Source: Gamsiella multidivaricata
Taxonomy: Eukaryota; Mortierellomycota; Mortierellomycetes; Mortierellales; Mortierellaceae
Direction of reading: 5' to 3'
Length of the DNA: 64,000 bases
NCBI RefSeq assembly: GCF_025024155.1
Contig: NW_026251791.1
Coordinates: 1-64,000, forward strand
Shown: positions 15,011-27,600 of the stretch, piece by piece
Numbering within the stretch: the stretch's first letter is position 1
How the letters are laid out: each line of letters begins with the position of its first letter
Position numbers and translations under genes: made by a program
Notes under the pieces: model-generated
Database searches by the model: none
What the model saw: only the letters and a program-made list of their open reading frames with translations
What the model was told of the DNA's origin: nothing

Positions 15011-16138
15011 TCACACTCCATGGCTGCGCTTGTATTGTCGTAAGAGTCGAGTGCAGTGCATAAGGTTGTTCTCCGGTTCCCATGTCGAATCCTCCCTGGG
15101 ATATTCATGCCATTGGGTTAGGTATTCTATCCTATTGTTTCGCTGTCGATGGTCCAAGATAGCCTCTAAGACATCGTGGATCTTCATAGTAGGTGGCAGC
15201 TCAACGCGAAAAGAGACTAGCGAGTGCTGCTCCAGAATTGTATAGGGGCCAATAAATCAATCCTGCAGCTTCTTGGTCAGGCGATTGCGATCAGCTGCAA
15301 CAGTGAGGTCTTTTGCATTGAGTAGCACCTTGTCTCCAATTTTAAAATCATGATCTCGTCGACGGGTATCCGCATTCTGTGCCTGGCGCTCCTGCGCTGC
15401 AGCAATTGCCTCCTGTGCAACAATCAATGGGGTACTCTGTGACCCCACGAACTCAGTAACGCTGGGGTTGGGGCCGCTTTGGGGACGGAGGAGTGAGGTC
15501 GGGACGCGAGGATGGAAACCACTGTTCAAAAATGGCGAGTGACCACGGGTGGCATTAACCGAATTATTGTGCGTGAACTCTGCGGCTGATAGAAGTAAAT
15601 CCCAATTCGTTTGTCGTTGATCCACGAACGCGCGCAAAATATATTCCAAAGTTCGATTGGCGCGCTCTGTTTGTCCATCGGTCTGAGGGTGGAAGGCAGT
15701 CGACATTGCTAGCTTGACATCCATGAGGCGGTGCAACTCCTTCCAGAAGCGGCTTGTGAACTTGGAATCGCGGTCGGAGACGATAGTGGTAGGCATGCCA
15801 TGGAGCCTGAAGACGTTGTGAAAAAATTGGCGCGCCACGTCTGATGCTGTGTCCTTTGTGCTGCTGGAGGCGAAATGAACTTGCTTTGATAGCTTGTCCA
15901 CAAAAACGGTAATAAAATCATGGCCACGAGGTGTCTTGGGTAATTGCACAATGAAGTCCATGGTCGCTGTCTCCCAGCGATGTTCTGTTATCTCCAGAGA
16001 CTGAAGTAATCCTGCAGGTCGCTGCTGGCTTGGCTTGCTGCGCTCCCGCTCTACCAAACATTGAACCGTATCTCCAAGTAATCTGGTTTCACGGCGACAG
16101 TCCGAAGTGAACAACAACACAGCTGCACAGCTGCACAC
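15011..16138 (-). mobile_element. Ty3/gypsy retrotransposon fragment: integrase and chromodomain
   Basis: A 3' remnant of a Metaviridae-type pol gene. The integrase core shows the three acidic residues in context (TMDFIVQLP, IVSDRDSKF, and the Glu in TDGQTERANRTLE), followed by a GPY/F motif and a chromodomain (TQWHEYPREDSTWEPE). The first in-frame stop is a TGA at 15257-15259, exactly where a tryptophan is usual before FIGPYT. Translation continues open from there to a second stop at 15011-15013. The zinc-binding region before the core is degraded, and reverse transcriptase and RNase H are absent upstream of 16138. The fragment is 5'-truncated and dead. Chromodomains of this class direct integration toward modified chromatin. 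Confidence 0.9.
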
Positions 16139-16868
16139 GATGACTCAGCATCAGCAACACGACAGTTCTCTGATCAAGTGGGCTGTATATTGACTCTGGC
16201 TAGTTAGTTTCCGAGATCATCTTTGAGGTGGATGGATGGTGGGAAGTTTATTCTGCACGATAGTTAGTCAACAGACAGGCTGTCTTCCGATGGGGATGGA
16301 CAGTGATAGACTACTGCAGCCCATGCCCTGGGCAGACAAGAAGGCGAAGTGTCCACACCATTCCCCGCCTGGTCTATCTGTAGACGCGAGTTCGTCGACT
16401 TGCCTCCCATTGGCTGAGTGCAACAGGACCAAACCCTATTTTTCGTGGGGTTTTACTCGTGAACTCCAGGGGGGGAGGGGGGGAGGGGGGAAGGAGGGGT
16501 TGGGGGGGATCATGATCATGGGGAGACTCTGCATGATCCTTTCCTTTTTTTTTTTTCTTTTTTTTGTGTGTTGTGTGTTGTTGCTGTTGCTGTTGTCACT
16601 CCTCACTCCTTCACCACATCGCTCCTTCGACCATTCCTCCTCTCGACCGCAACTCCATCCCTCATTCGATTGTCGAGTCCAGTTCAACCACGCCACTTTC
16701 TTTGTATTCACTTCCTTCGCTTCCTTCTCTGTCACACTCCACATCCTCGTCCAAAGGCTCTTCCTTGAACCATTTTCCCTCCCCACTTTCTTTTTACTTT
16801 CCCCCCCTCCCCCCCTTTCCAGCCATTCCACAATCCTGCCTTTTCATTCTTAACCTTTCTTGTTCATT
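16139..16868. other. Upstream region of the polyQ gene
   Basis: This stretch holds a G-run tract (about 16467-16510), a long T-run (16541-16565) and a C/T-rich stretch up to the start codon. Several frames here are low-complexity artefacts. The pyrimidine-rich segment just before the ATG is typical of fungal promoters and leaders. No separate gene is supported. Confidence 0.5.
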
Positions 16869-17790
16869 ATGCATTCGCTTACAGAGTGCCCTCTTCGCAC
16901 CTTTTGCTGTATCACCACCACAGATCACCACCCCTTTCATATCCTGCACCTCGACACCGCCGCCCTCGACCTCTTCCTCGCCCCCCCCACCAACTCCATC
17001 TCAGAAGACAGCCTCGACCACCCTGACGAAACATCTTCGACTCTTGCCCACCAACGAGCCATCGCAGCACAGTATCTGAGAGGCAAGCCCATCGCAGAGA
17101 TCCTCCTGCCAGATCCAGACTTCCACCCAGCATCAGCATCTCACAACAGTAACACAACCACGATCCAGCCCTTCGTCATTTCCGAGCACGCCCTCGCCCT
17201 CGCCCTCGCAGGATGCAGTAATATCACCAAGGCTGACGGCGTCACCTTCAAACGCCGTTCACGGAAACACAGGGACACGCGCCATCTCCATGGATGCATC
17301 CACTCTGTTACCGAACACTGCCCCTCGTCACCAATGGAATCCTTGTCAGCAGAGTCGGTCAGTGCGTCGACAGATCGGCAAGATCTGTCGCAGAATCAAG
17401 GTTCCTCCTCCTCCTCGTGTGTGACACGGTCGTCCTGTCGAGTCTACGTCCTCAAGGATGTGACCGAAATACATCGTCTTGGATTGACGGCCAGAAACGA
17501 TCTGAGACGCCGACTTCTTCAACTCCAACAGCGATCCTCTCGACCCACTTCTCGATCCATGCCGTCATCAGCCAGAACGGTAGAAGGTTCGACCCCCGCC
17601 CCCACAACAACATCATTATTATCACCCCCACGGTCGTCTGTATCACCTTTGTCGTTGTTGCCGGACCCTGATAGGCCCACGAGGTTCGGCGGGAGCGTGA
17701 CCCACCGAAAACTCTATTGTGCAAATCCGAATGATGATTGGTCGACTAGCATGTTACACGATTCCAAGGCGATCATCTCTACCTCTTCCC

Positions 17791-17827
<37 letters not shown>

Positions 17828-19544
17828 GCAACAACAACAGCAACAGCAACAACAACAGCAACAGCAACAACAACAGCAACAGCAACAACAACAGCAACAG
17901 CAACAGCAACAACAACAGCAACAGCAGCAGGGCCAAGATCTTGGGCTGCTCATGCTTCATGTTACGCGTTTCGGTACCATCGACCACGCCTATGTTACGT
18001 CTCAACAGCAACAACCTTCCCATATCCAACCTAACACGATGATGTCGAGCGGGTTCATGTTTCAGGACGACGCTTCGATCCGGGCCATGGCCAATACCTC
18101 TGTGATGTCCTACACCCATCCAGATGATATCCGCACACTCTGCCGAGGATTAGATCGGGTCTGTAAATCCCTCGCTGCGCCATTTCGGATCCGCTGGCGC
18201 GTTCCAGCATCCCAACAGCGACATCCGATCAATACAGAGGACCCGGAGTTACCCCTTGAGAGAAAGGAGGGCTCTTTGTCGCGCATCATTGAATTCAAGG
18301 GGGAGTCGTTTGAGGAGTGGGTTGATCCGAGTGCAGTGCCCGATCCAAAGCTGACGTCCAGGGCCGCAGGCCTGATGGTCGATCATCAGGATGATGATAA
18401 AAAGTATATGTGGACTGAAATCAGAGGTGTTCATTCGAATGGCCAGCCTATGCTGGTGGTTCGCCCGCTTACGGCGGAGGAGGTACAGGAACAGCGCGAA
18501 CAAGCGTCCATGGCTGCAGGTCTTGTTATCCCGACCAGGGAGTCTCGTCAATATGCCGGAAATGGTGGGCAAGAACAGGGTGGTAAGGAATGGAAGAGCA
18601 AGTCGAAACAGATGGGGGTGGATGAGGCCATGCGCTTGCCGAGACAGTTGGGTATCTCGGCTTTGACGACCTTGTCGACGGCCTCCTCGTGCTCTTCTTC
18701 TTCGCGACCGGACGAAGTGATGCTTAGGATGCCGGGTTCGCTTCCACCTTCGGCATTATCGACATCCGTAGCATGCTGTTGGAAGGCTCCTGGAGCTATG
18801 GATATGTCGTCGTCGTCGTCGTCTTCTGCAGAGATTGCGTATCCGTCAACATCAAGTTCGCCATGGACGGTGTTCTTGGCGATCGCGTTCGATGCGTGGA
18901 AGCAGTGGAACCAGACGGTGCACGCCGGACAGGCACAGTTCCGGGACTGGTGCGAATATGTCCTGGAGGCGACGATTGATCAGTTGATCGAGGGTGTGTC
19001 GTTGGGGATGACGCTCTTGAGAATTGAGAATGGTCCCGAGTGTGAGGGTCTGGGTGCATCTTCACATTCGAACGCCATTCAGGATCGACAGCAGCAAAGG
19101 CAATTGATGCAGGGGACACAGGAAGATTGTGAGGAGGTGTCGATAGAGACCTGGGTCGACTGTCGTCTGGATCCTGACCAACAACATCACCACAGGCGCC
19201 CGATGATGAATGCAGGGCAAAGAAAGCTGTCGGAGATGCATCGTGTGGAAGTCATTCTGAAGAGTTATCCAAACATTGAAAGAGTGATACGGAAGTTTGG
19301 GAACACCTGGTTGGGCCGGAAGTTCAAGAGCCGGTTGCAGCAGAAGCTCGATATGGCTGCGGGTCAGGTCGTGCAGTGGTGGTGTAACAAAGAGGTAGAG
19401 GAGGAAGGTTCCTCCTTGGTTGTATCCGTGGATCAGTTGAACGCTGCGGAAGCGGTGGAGCCTGATGTTGACGCGGGCAAGGCTGCGGGCAAGGCTGCGG
19501 GCACACCTGTGGTAGCAGCAGCAGCAGAAGCAGTTGAAACTTAA
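16869..19544 (+). CDS. PAS-like domain protein with long polyglutamine tract
   Basis: A single open exon of 891 residues from the ATG at 16869. The N-terminal 70 residues (FHILHLDTAALDLF) look like a first sensory fold. A Ser-rich linker is followed by about 45 glutamines (residues 308-353) encoded by mixed CAA/CAG. A PAS-like stretch follows, with VMSYTHPDDIRTLCRGLD around residues 415-430. The rest is disordered with Ser, Gln and Ala runs. PAS folds bind ligands or partners, and polyQ tracts are common in transcription regulators, so a nuclear regulatory role is plausible but not shown. No DNA-binding domain, kinase or membrane segment is seen. The C-terminal tail is Ala-rich. The gene converges on the K+ channel gene, with only about 250 bases between their stops. 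Confidence 0.75.
17791..17929 (+). repeat. CAA/CAG triplet tract (polyglutamine)
   Basis: About 46 triplets, starting as pure CAA (about 12 units) and then CAA interleaved with CAG. The mixing would slow slippage in the later part, while the CAA start could vary in length. Antisense frames through it (poly-Cys, poly-Leu) are artefacts. Confidence 0.95.
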
Positions 19545-19793
19545 TTATTTTTTCCCCCATGTATAGTATTATAAGTTTACACTTGTATAAAAACCAGCAT
19601 ATGATATACTAAATGAGAATGGAGTAAGTTTTTTTAATATCCTCATTGCTTTGCGTCCGGAGTGAAAGTACTGGATAATCACTGCTTGAAAAAGAGGATT
19701 CATCTGTGTCTCGATCTCAGCTTGCCGGTACTTGAGCTCTGCCTTGTTCCGCTCGACCTCGGTTCACTTGCTGGAGTTCCAGCGCGATATGGT

Positions 19794-22700
19794 TCAAGTC
19801 GACGTCGTCTTTGAACGCGCGGAGAGTCCCTGGATTTTGGGTTCTTTGTCAAAGGAGCTGACATTCATCTCTATCGCGATTGAAGACGATCGCGAGAGCG
19901 GTATATTTCTGCTGAGGGTTCTGCAATATTTGTTTGATCCTCGACTGAAAGTAGGATCCGTTGGGGGTGGTTCTGCATGGGTCGTATCAAAGAACGGCGA
20001 GTGCGTACTGCAACTTGCTTCCTGCTCCATAACAGTCTCTATATCAGGCTTTCCAGTACTGGAGGAGTCAAAACAGCTTCGGGATGAGCCCCAGTGCACA
20101 ACTGGCCTAATAAAAGATCGCTGCCGTTGATAAAATGACCCTGACTCTGAGCGAGACTGAGAATCGAGTGGCGGTACCATCTCATCTGAAGCAAAGATAT
20201 CGTCGTACTGCGCTAAGGGCGGGGGTTCATCCTCTAGTACAGCTGCTGGTGATCCTTGGGTATCCGGCGGATCATCAGAAGGAAATCTCTTCTGACGTGG
20301 ATGAAAAGAGAAAAATGAATCCTGTTTAGTCGAGTCCAGAGGATCTTCGTTCGAAAGCGTGCCAACTTTGGTGGCCACGCTCAGCTGGTGCTTCCGCCTA
20401 TGGATTCCTTCTACCGAGCCTTGTATCGTCTCAAGATCATTAATACTCTCCCCAGTCGCCTTCATGGCCTTCACGTTGTCATCCATGCTAATGCCTTCGT
20501 CTTTGCTTGGCCACGGCGCTTTGAGACTCCTCAAAGTCGCCTGCTCGTATTTCTGACTTGAACCTTGAAGGTTTGCGGCCTCTGGCGCACTGAGCTGTAC
20601 ATTCTGCTGCGATGGTCGCACAGACTCAAAATGGCATTCCTCGAACAAGACCCTTTGTCCTGGGGGTGTTATGCTCTCCCATGGCTTCACCATGTCTCGC
20701 ACGGCATCTCTGGGAGACTCGAACTTGACTTGAGGTTGGTGCTGCAATGCGTTTGTCTGCAGGTATTGCAGCTCTCGAGGAGAACCATGGTGCTGGTGCA
20801 CTCGCTCATCGTGATGTGTATGTGGATCCCGATCCCTAACTCCTTCTACGACATCGTTATGCCAGCTGTCGGTGTGATTCTCATACGTTATGTGACCGAT
20901 AGAAGCACGCCCCTTTGAGCCCCGGTCGCTATTGTTATCCCGTGGACTCGTCTCACCGCTGGCCATAAGAGTGGCATGACGGCGCCGCGCCATTACGTCG
21001 TGATATCCTGCTGTTCCGTAGACGTGTCCTTGAGGCTGAAAGTGTCCACTACCGTTATTGCTGAAGCTGCTCCTAGCAGAGACAGGCGATCCAGCGGTAG
21101 ATCGACTGCTTCCCTGGAAGGACTTTCGCCGGCTCATGGATGCAACCTTGTTGCTCATTCTACAGATGATCCGTTGGTGCGGTAGACTGTACTTGTCTGC
21201 AAACTTGATAAATGCAGGTGCATTGCCCATCGGCGGGTCTTTGTGGCCCATATCCGCGCTGATGTTGTCGGTGCTGCCGTGCAAGGTATTGCCGGAGATG
21301 ATGACATGATCGCTTTGGGTGTTGATGGGCGGTGGCCCTCCGTAGGTTGCATAGTACTCTGCATTCATCATCTGTTTGCGTCCCTTGGATGGAACTTTCA
21401 AGATCCGTCCTGCAGAACTCATGCACCTGAATTGATGCCTCAACTGTTGATCCTGTGGTCCTACTTGATGCTTCTGATGTTGCAGCAACCCGGCATCTCT
21501 CTCTCGCCCATGCATCATACAGCACTTCCTTTCTCTTGATCCAGCTACAGTGTCAATAGCGTGGACAGCGTTATTGCTCGCTCGAACCACAAGATGAAAT
21601 CTGTTACGCAGACGATCTAGCGCCTTCTTTGACACAGTTTGAGCTCGCCCCTGTTGGTAAACAGCATCCTGCTGGAACAAGACGCAATTGAGTGGCTGCG
21701 TTAACCATTTGAGCCCATCCAACCCCAGAACCTCACCGCTGCTACCGCTTCCGGTCTGGTCATTGATCATGACCGGCACATTATGATCTTCAGACTGCTC
21801 CCATCCAAAGAGGTCATTGTCCTCGTCGACCTCCTCATCATCTACGAGGTGGATGTGCGAAATCATGGATTCGGAGATGAGTGAGAGGATATAAGCAAAG
21901 ATGGTGAGGCCAACGAATACGTAAATGTTCCAGAACTCGATCGATCCCGGTTCCATGGGCACGTAGTCTCCAAAGCCGATCGTTGTGAGTGTCACGTACT
22001 ATTGTAGATTATCAAAAAAAAATAAAAATAAAAAAAATAAAGAGTTACACAAACGCGTCGCTAAAGTGAAACACAGCAATGTTATGAAAGCGAAAATTTG
22101 TTGAGCGATGTAAAAACCTTACACAGAAATACAGCGACTCGAGAAAGGACCACTGCTCAAACGTGCAGAACACGCCCGCGCCTCCGAACCAGAGCACAAT
22201 CCAGATCGAGACCATCCTCAGGATCATCTTGCGTTTGACCATGACCTTGACACGTTGCTCCTCTTCAAGCCGTGCCATCGGATAAGACAGATCCTTCGCA
22301 GACATCCGTGTCTGGACACGGGTCATGTGCGCAGGGCGAGAGAACTGCTCGGCCAGACGCCACTGGAACTGCTCGATCACGGCGTTACGGAGCGAGACGA
22401 TGAAGAAACCGATGGAACAGATCCCCAAGAGACCGTAGAAGAAGAAGAATATCCGGCCTGCGACCGACGTCGGGCTCAAGTTCCCATATCCTGTCAGAAC
22501 ACCCACCACGGAATCGGTCTTCGTTAATAATCATCACTAAAAAATCAAGTATGCTAAGGTCTGACAAATCAGGCGTATCGTTGAGCTGTAATTTACCGAT
22601 AGTAGAAAATGAGACGATACAGAAGTTAATGGCATCATCAAAGGTCCAGTTCTCGAGCAAGGTATAGGCGAGTGCGCCGATGATAATGACAAAAGTCATC

Positions 22701-23878
22701 ATAAATGAAGAGATGATCAACGCTTTTAGTGTCGCCGAAAGTCCTGCGGACGGGAACCCACGCCACCAATCGATCGTCAACATGATTGCGACGATGACCG
22801 ACAGAATCACGGTCACCATACACGCCAGGAACCCATGAGAGAACTGGGAATCTGCAGATAGATGGTGCGAGCTCAGGAACGACGACATTGCAGCAATACA
22901 GCATGCGGCTGTACATAGAACCGGCCGATCGTAAATGGAAAGCCAAAAAAAAAAAAAAAAAAAAAAAAAAAAACGATAGCAAAAAGCATGAGTATTTTAC
23001 AAAAAAGTACCGCCGTTTTTTTTTTTTTTTGTTTCCCCCATAGACGACGCGATTTTCCCGGTTACGCTGTTCTTGCCTTGAAGATAAGCACCGACGACCG
23101 GTGTCCGTTTCAACCAGGTCATCCTATCCATGATCCTCAATGTCACACCCACACAGCTCATCAACGTAAACGCAATCGCAAACCCCAGGAACCATTTCTC
23201 CCTCCTCCCGATCGCCCCCCAATGAGGCATTATATCCTCACCCTTCTTCCCCCCAGACTTGTCGCCACTGAATTTTAATTCAATCCACGTTGAATCTGCA
23301 AGGCATCGTACGACCGTAAGGATCGTATACGCCTGTAGGGCCGCAATCGTCAGATACGGCCCTGCCTTTTCGAGCTTCGGATATGGGAGTGGTGATTCCA
23401 TCGCGGCCAAGAGAGAGGCTGGTGGGTCGTTGACCGAGGATCCTGCTGCGGAGTAAGGTGGACGTCGTCGTGGCCGTACTGTCCTGAACCGGTCGTGCCC
23501 TGTCGCATCGCTGCTGATGCCGCTGGTATTGTAGGATTGTGAATCGACATCAATATAGTAGGTTGTTTGTCGACTTTTGCGGGGCTTCTTCTCATCCATG
23601 TGCTCTTCGAGTCCGGGCCGGCTGGAGTCGATGAGCGGACGTGCACTCATGAGAGTCGAATGAACGGTCGTGTAAGAGGTATTGGGTTCCTTTTCGTTGT
23701 AGTCCTTGTCATCCTGATTGTCGCTAGAGAAGGACGAGAATGTGGAGGAGGAGGAGGAGGAGAATAAGGGTAAGGATGAGGATGAGGGTAAGGGTGAGGG
23801 GCGTTCGCGGAGAGGGCCCTGGGAACGGGTAACCTCGGTTTGGTTGCCTTTAGTGGAAGCGTATGCGAGGTTGTGCAT
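19794..23878 (-). CDS. TOK-type outward-rectifier K+ channel (two pore, eight TM)
   Basis: Exons (minus): 23878-23077, 22908-22597, 22490-22123, 21998-19794, giving 1228 residues. Intron 1 uses a GC donor (AAG|GCAAGA). The others are GT-AG. The protein has a Ser/Asp-rich cytosolic N-terminus (about 160 residues), then hydrophobic segments (LTIAALQAYTILTVV, WFLGFAIAFTLMSCVG and others). The first selectivity filter, TIGYGN, is formed only by joining exons 2 and 3. The second, TIGFGDYVP, opens exon 4. A disordered tail of about 700 residues follows. Two pores per chain with eight membrane segments is the fungal TOK1 plan, which passes outward K+ current at the plasma membrane. The tail ends in a way that suggests a shifted frame (see findings). 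The start was chosen as the ATG before the first Asn/Thr-rich segment; an earlier start in the T-rich leader seems unlikely. Confidence 0.9.
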
Positions 23879-23920
23879 AGAATGTGAAATTAGGAATGAT
23901 GTGTGCACAAAGATCGGTTC

Positions 23921-23955
<35 letters not shown>

Positions 23956-24681
23956 ATGTAGCACAGCAAATGGAGACTATTTTTATCACCAACTTTATCC
24001 ATGCGCACAGACGCTGCTGTGTGAAGTAAAATAAATTATAATGAAGTTCGCAAAGTGGAATGAACACATCAGAGGTGAAGAAAAGCAACTGAGCGTACGA
24101 GAGTGCGTGGGCGAGTAAGAATAAAAAATAATAAGAAACAGAGGAGGAAAAGGACGGAGAGGAGCGGAAAAAAGTAATTGCGATTTGCTTCATTCGCAAC
24201 CACATTCCACATCCTAGGCTGAAAAAGCAGAACCTGGAAAAAGTTGGGCATGCCCAGTAAAAGGAAAAAAAAAAAAAAAAGAAAGAGCAAGTATGCATGA
24301 GCCCAAGAGTAAAATAAAAAGGGAGGGAGTGAAGATACAGACAGGCTGCTTGCTATACATGCGCACTTGGCTTGACTTGACTCCTGTCGTCTTGATTGCC
24401 TTCCGTCGCAGCTCCATCTCTTCCCAAAGATACAGCCTCCCTCTACGGACAAAGTTTTAAAGAACAACCTCTGGTCAATGCTTACCTTGAATGATGTGGA
24501 GTAGGGTGAATGGCAGTACATGACAGTCGACAATAATGCCCGCTCATTTTTTCCTGCTGCTCCCCCTTCTCCGTTCGTTTATTCATGCCTCCTTGAATGC
24601 CTCTTGCGATTTTGAAGAGCATCATCTTTATTTTATACTTTTTTTTCATCACTTGTGGCAATGTTGAATCTTCAGCTCATG
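23879..24681. other. Intergenic between K+ channel start and RasGEF stop
   Basis: It includes two A-runs (about 23926-23953 and 24266-24280) and purine-rich stretches, probably the channel promoter and 5' leader plus the 3' end of the RasGEF gene. Minus-strand frames such as 24533-24069 are hydrophobic and low-complexity, without a start context or a splice partner. No gene is supported. Confidence 0.55.
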
Positions 24682-27600
24682 CTACTGATCATGATCCAGC
24701 TTGTTCGCATCTGTTTCTTCGGGTAACGATCTGGCAGTAGCATTCACATCAGCATTACTGGTCTCTGTCGTAGTATCGCCTCCTGCTCTCTTTATGTTCT
24801 CGTCACCTGTATCTTGGGAGCCCTCATGCTGCTCCGTACCCAATCCCAAGGAATGCTCCTCCTCCTGTACGTTGCTGTGAGTCTCGTCCTGTACCTGTCC
24901 TTGTCCCTGCTCGTGTTCCTGTCCATGCTCTTCATCTGTTTGATGATCTACTGCTGAGCCAGACGCTGATTCTTGGAAAGCACTGGAGAGAGAGGACTTG
25001 GACACCTTCGGGATGAGGGACTTTGACGAAATCACGCCTCCAGCAATCCGTCGCCGTTGCCTGTTCGTCTTTGCGCGGCCATCAGCCGATTCAGCTGAAC
25101 TTTTATCGCCTTGCCCGACGCTACTGCTACTATTGTTCTCTGCGTCAGTCTTCCCTCCTGTATCTGTTCCTGCCCCCTTAAATTTCTCCGACTCTGCAGA
25201 GTCGGTCCACTCCGCCGAATCGTCCTTATAGGGCCTTGGGCTCTTGCTCCTGTCGTATTCCGGACTGCTCGACATGCTGGATACAGTTACAGGCTGGGAT
25301 GACTCTCCAGCGGCGCCATGTTCTTTTTCGTCCAATGCGGAGGCCATGCTTCCTATCTCAAAATCGCTTGTCAGAGGACTTGTTCCCAACTGGGAGGGCC
25401 TGGCTTCTGAATCGGGTACTTTTGCATGAGAACTGGTCACTATCGTCGTCGTCATCAGATTCGTCGCTGTCGTCGATTCGGAGGGTGAACTTGACGTTGA
25501 TCTCTCGAAAGAGGGCAGAGAGCTATCCAATGGTTTCTATAGCGGATTGGTTCAAATGATTTCGCATCGTGTTGGCGAATGTCCAACATTATTAAATACC
25601 GCACTGCACAAAATAAAAGCCAAATCATCTCGTACCTTGTCCAGCTCCTGGATCGACACGACAGGAGGCGACGCCGCATTGTCCTCGCTCGACTGTGTTT
25701 CTTCAGCGGCTCCATTCTCAGTTGCCTTCAAAGGGCTGGCTCCCGTTGACTCGTCTACACCAGCTGGGCGACCGTCTTCTGATGAGTTCAGCCTTCCATG
25801 GCTAGTCAGAGATGTCTTCGCTGTATCGATACTATCCTCAGATCCTTGCAAAGCTGAGGCAGTGATTCGTGACATTGGCGGACTAGAGCTGAAATTGGTC
25901 CTCTTGATGACTGTCTCTGACGTCCTGTCCTCCTGCTTATGGATGGCGCCCTTATTTGATGCCTCACTCGTTGAAATGATGGCATCCGATTGCCGGCCTA
26001 CATCCTTGAGCTGTTTTCGTAGTGATTCCAGAGACAGTAAGGTTGATACCTCTGCAACGCCAGATGGGCCTTCAACGCCAGATGGGCTTTCTCCAGATGG
26101 TTGCTGTTCACCGTCAAAGTCGAATTGATCTTCCTCGTCACCCTGCTGGAAGGGCTCGAATGCCCTGCCCGAGCTCACATACTCCCTCCCATCTTCGTCA
26201 CCCTGCTCGAAAGACTCAAAGGTCTTCCTATTAGAGCTAAAATATTCATCGTCATCCCGACCCTCATGGACGTCACCTTGAAAGTCCAAGCCAAGACCTT
26301 CGGACGCACGAGTAGACTCCACATCTGCAGTATGACTCCTTGACTCATGAACCAGGCCTTTAACCTGAGCGAGCAGTTTGTTGATTTCCTCGGCATCGTC
26401 GATCTCAACTGCCTTTCCTTTGCCCTTGTCAGAAGTGGAAGGCTTTCGTACCATCCTGTTGTCTTGATCACCATCATTGTCGCTGTCCGAATAATCCTCT
26501 GCATCGATGCCCAAGAAGCTGAGAACATCACGAGAGCGCCCAGACGAAGCTCGTGGTTGACCAATACCCGGCCTTTGCTCTGCTTGGTCGACATTATCAT
26601 CCGAATCCGTGTTGATATCGTCAAAGAGTCCCTTGCTGTCACTAGCATCATCGTCCAACAGTTCGTTCATGATTTGATTGATCTCTGTTTCCGAAACTGG
26701 CGTCCGTGGCAAGGATGGTCTCTCCTTGGGCTTCGGTACTGACGGCTCGGGCAAAGGCTCAAGATCGTGCTCTGGAGGGATGACATGCTCAAAAGAATCG
26801 TCCTGCGCTGCATCCCCCAACATCGGTTCGGATTCTTCGCTGTTGTCATTGTCAAATGGCGCCTCGTAGCATGGCAGCTCCTCGCCATTGAACAGTGGTT
26901 CAATCTCCAGACTCTCGTCAATCAGCTGATGTTTGTTGAGGAATGGGCGCGACAGAAGCCAGTGATGGAGCGCAATATCGCCAGCGCCAAGAGAGACCAA
27001 GTCCCAGATAGGCGTGAGTGGCGCCTTTAGGCCATCGATCTGAACTGGTTCGCGATGTTTGGTATGTGTTGATCCGGACTGTGAGGCTCGGTCATCCATG
27101 TCCTGACGATCGAAAGCGCTGGATCCGTTTGTGCGGCATTGCATCAACAATGCAGTAACTGCAGACAGCTTCCTAGCGCCCGGCGCGGACAGGACAATAT
27201 CGGCCGATCCGCCTGAGGGTTCGTGTCCTGTCAGATAGGAATTAATGATCCCCTTGACCTCATCCACATGGTATCTCATCCAGGGAATAGCAATGACGGC
27301 GTCCTTGCCCACATCCTGAAAAGCGTCCAGCTTTTGCACAAGTGCTTCCTTGTAGTATTGGACGTTGTCGTGCGCACAGTAGATCGAAATGAGTCGCTTG
27401 AAGCTGTCCTTTGCCTTGGAACTGACACCGGACCACAGTTTGTGCATGCGCTTGATTTCAGGGCTAGTGAGCGCCCTCATGACCGCCATGAAGCTGTTGA
27501 AGTTCCTGTAGACGTTCAAGAGGATATTTGCAACTCTGATCATGTGTGCTACTGCATTGACTGGAGCATGTGTATGATGGTCCTTGGATACTGCGGGGGT

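Noticed and set aside
17714..18119. Poly-Cys and poly-Leu minus-strand frames and a poly-Asn frame
   Set aside because: Alternative frames of the polyglutamine triplet tract.
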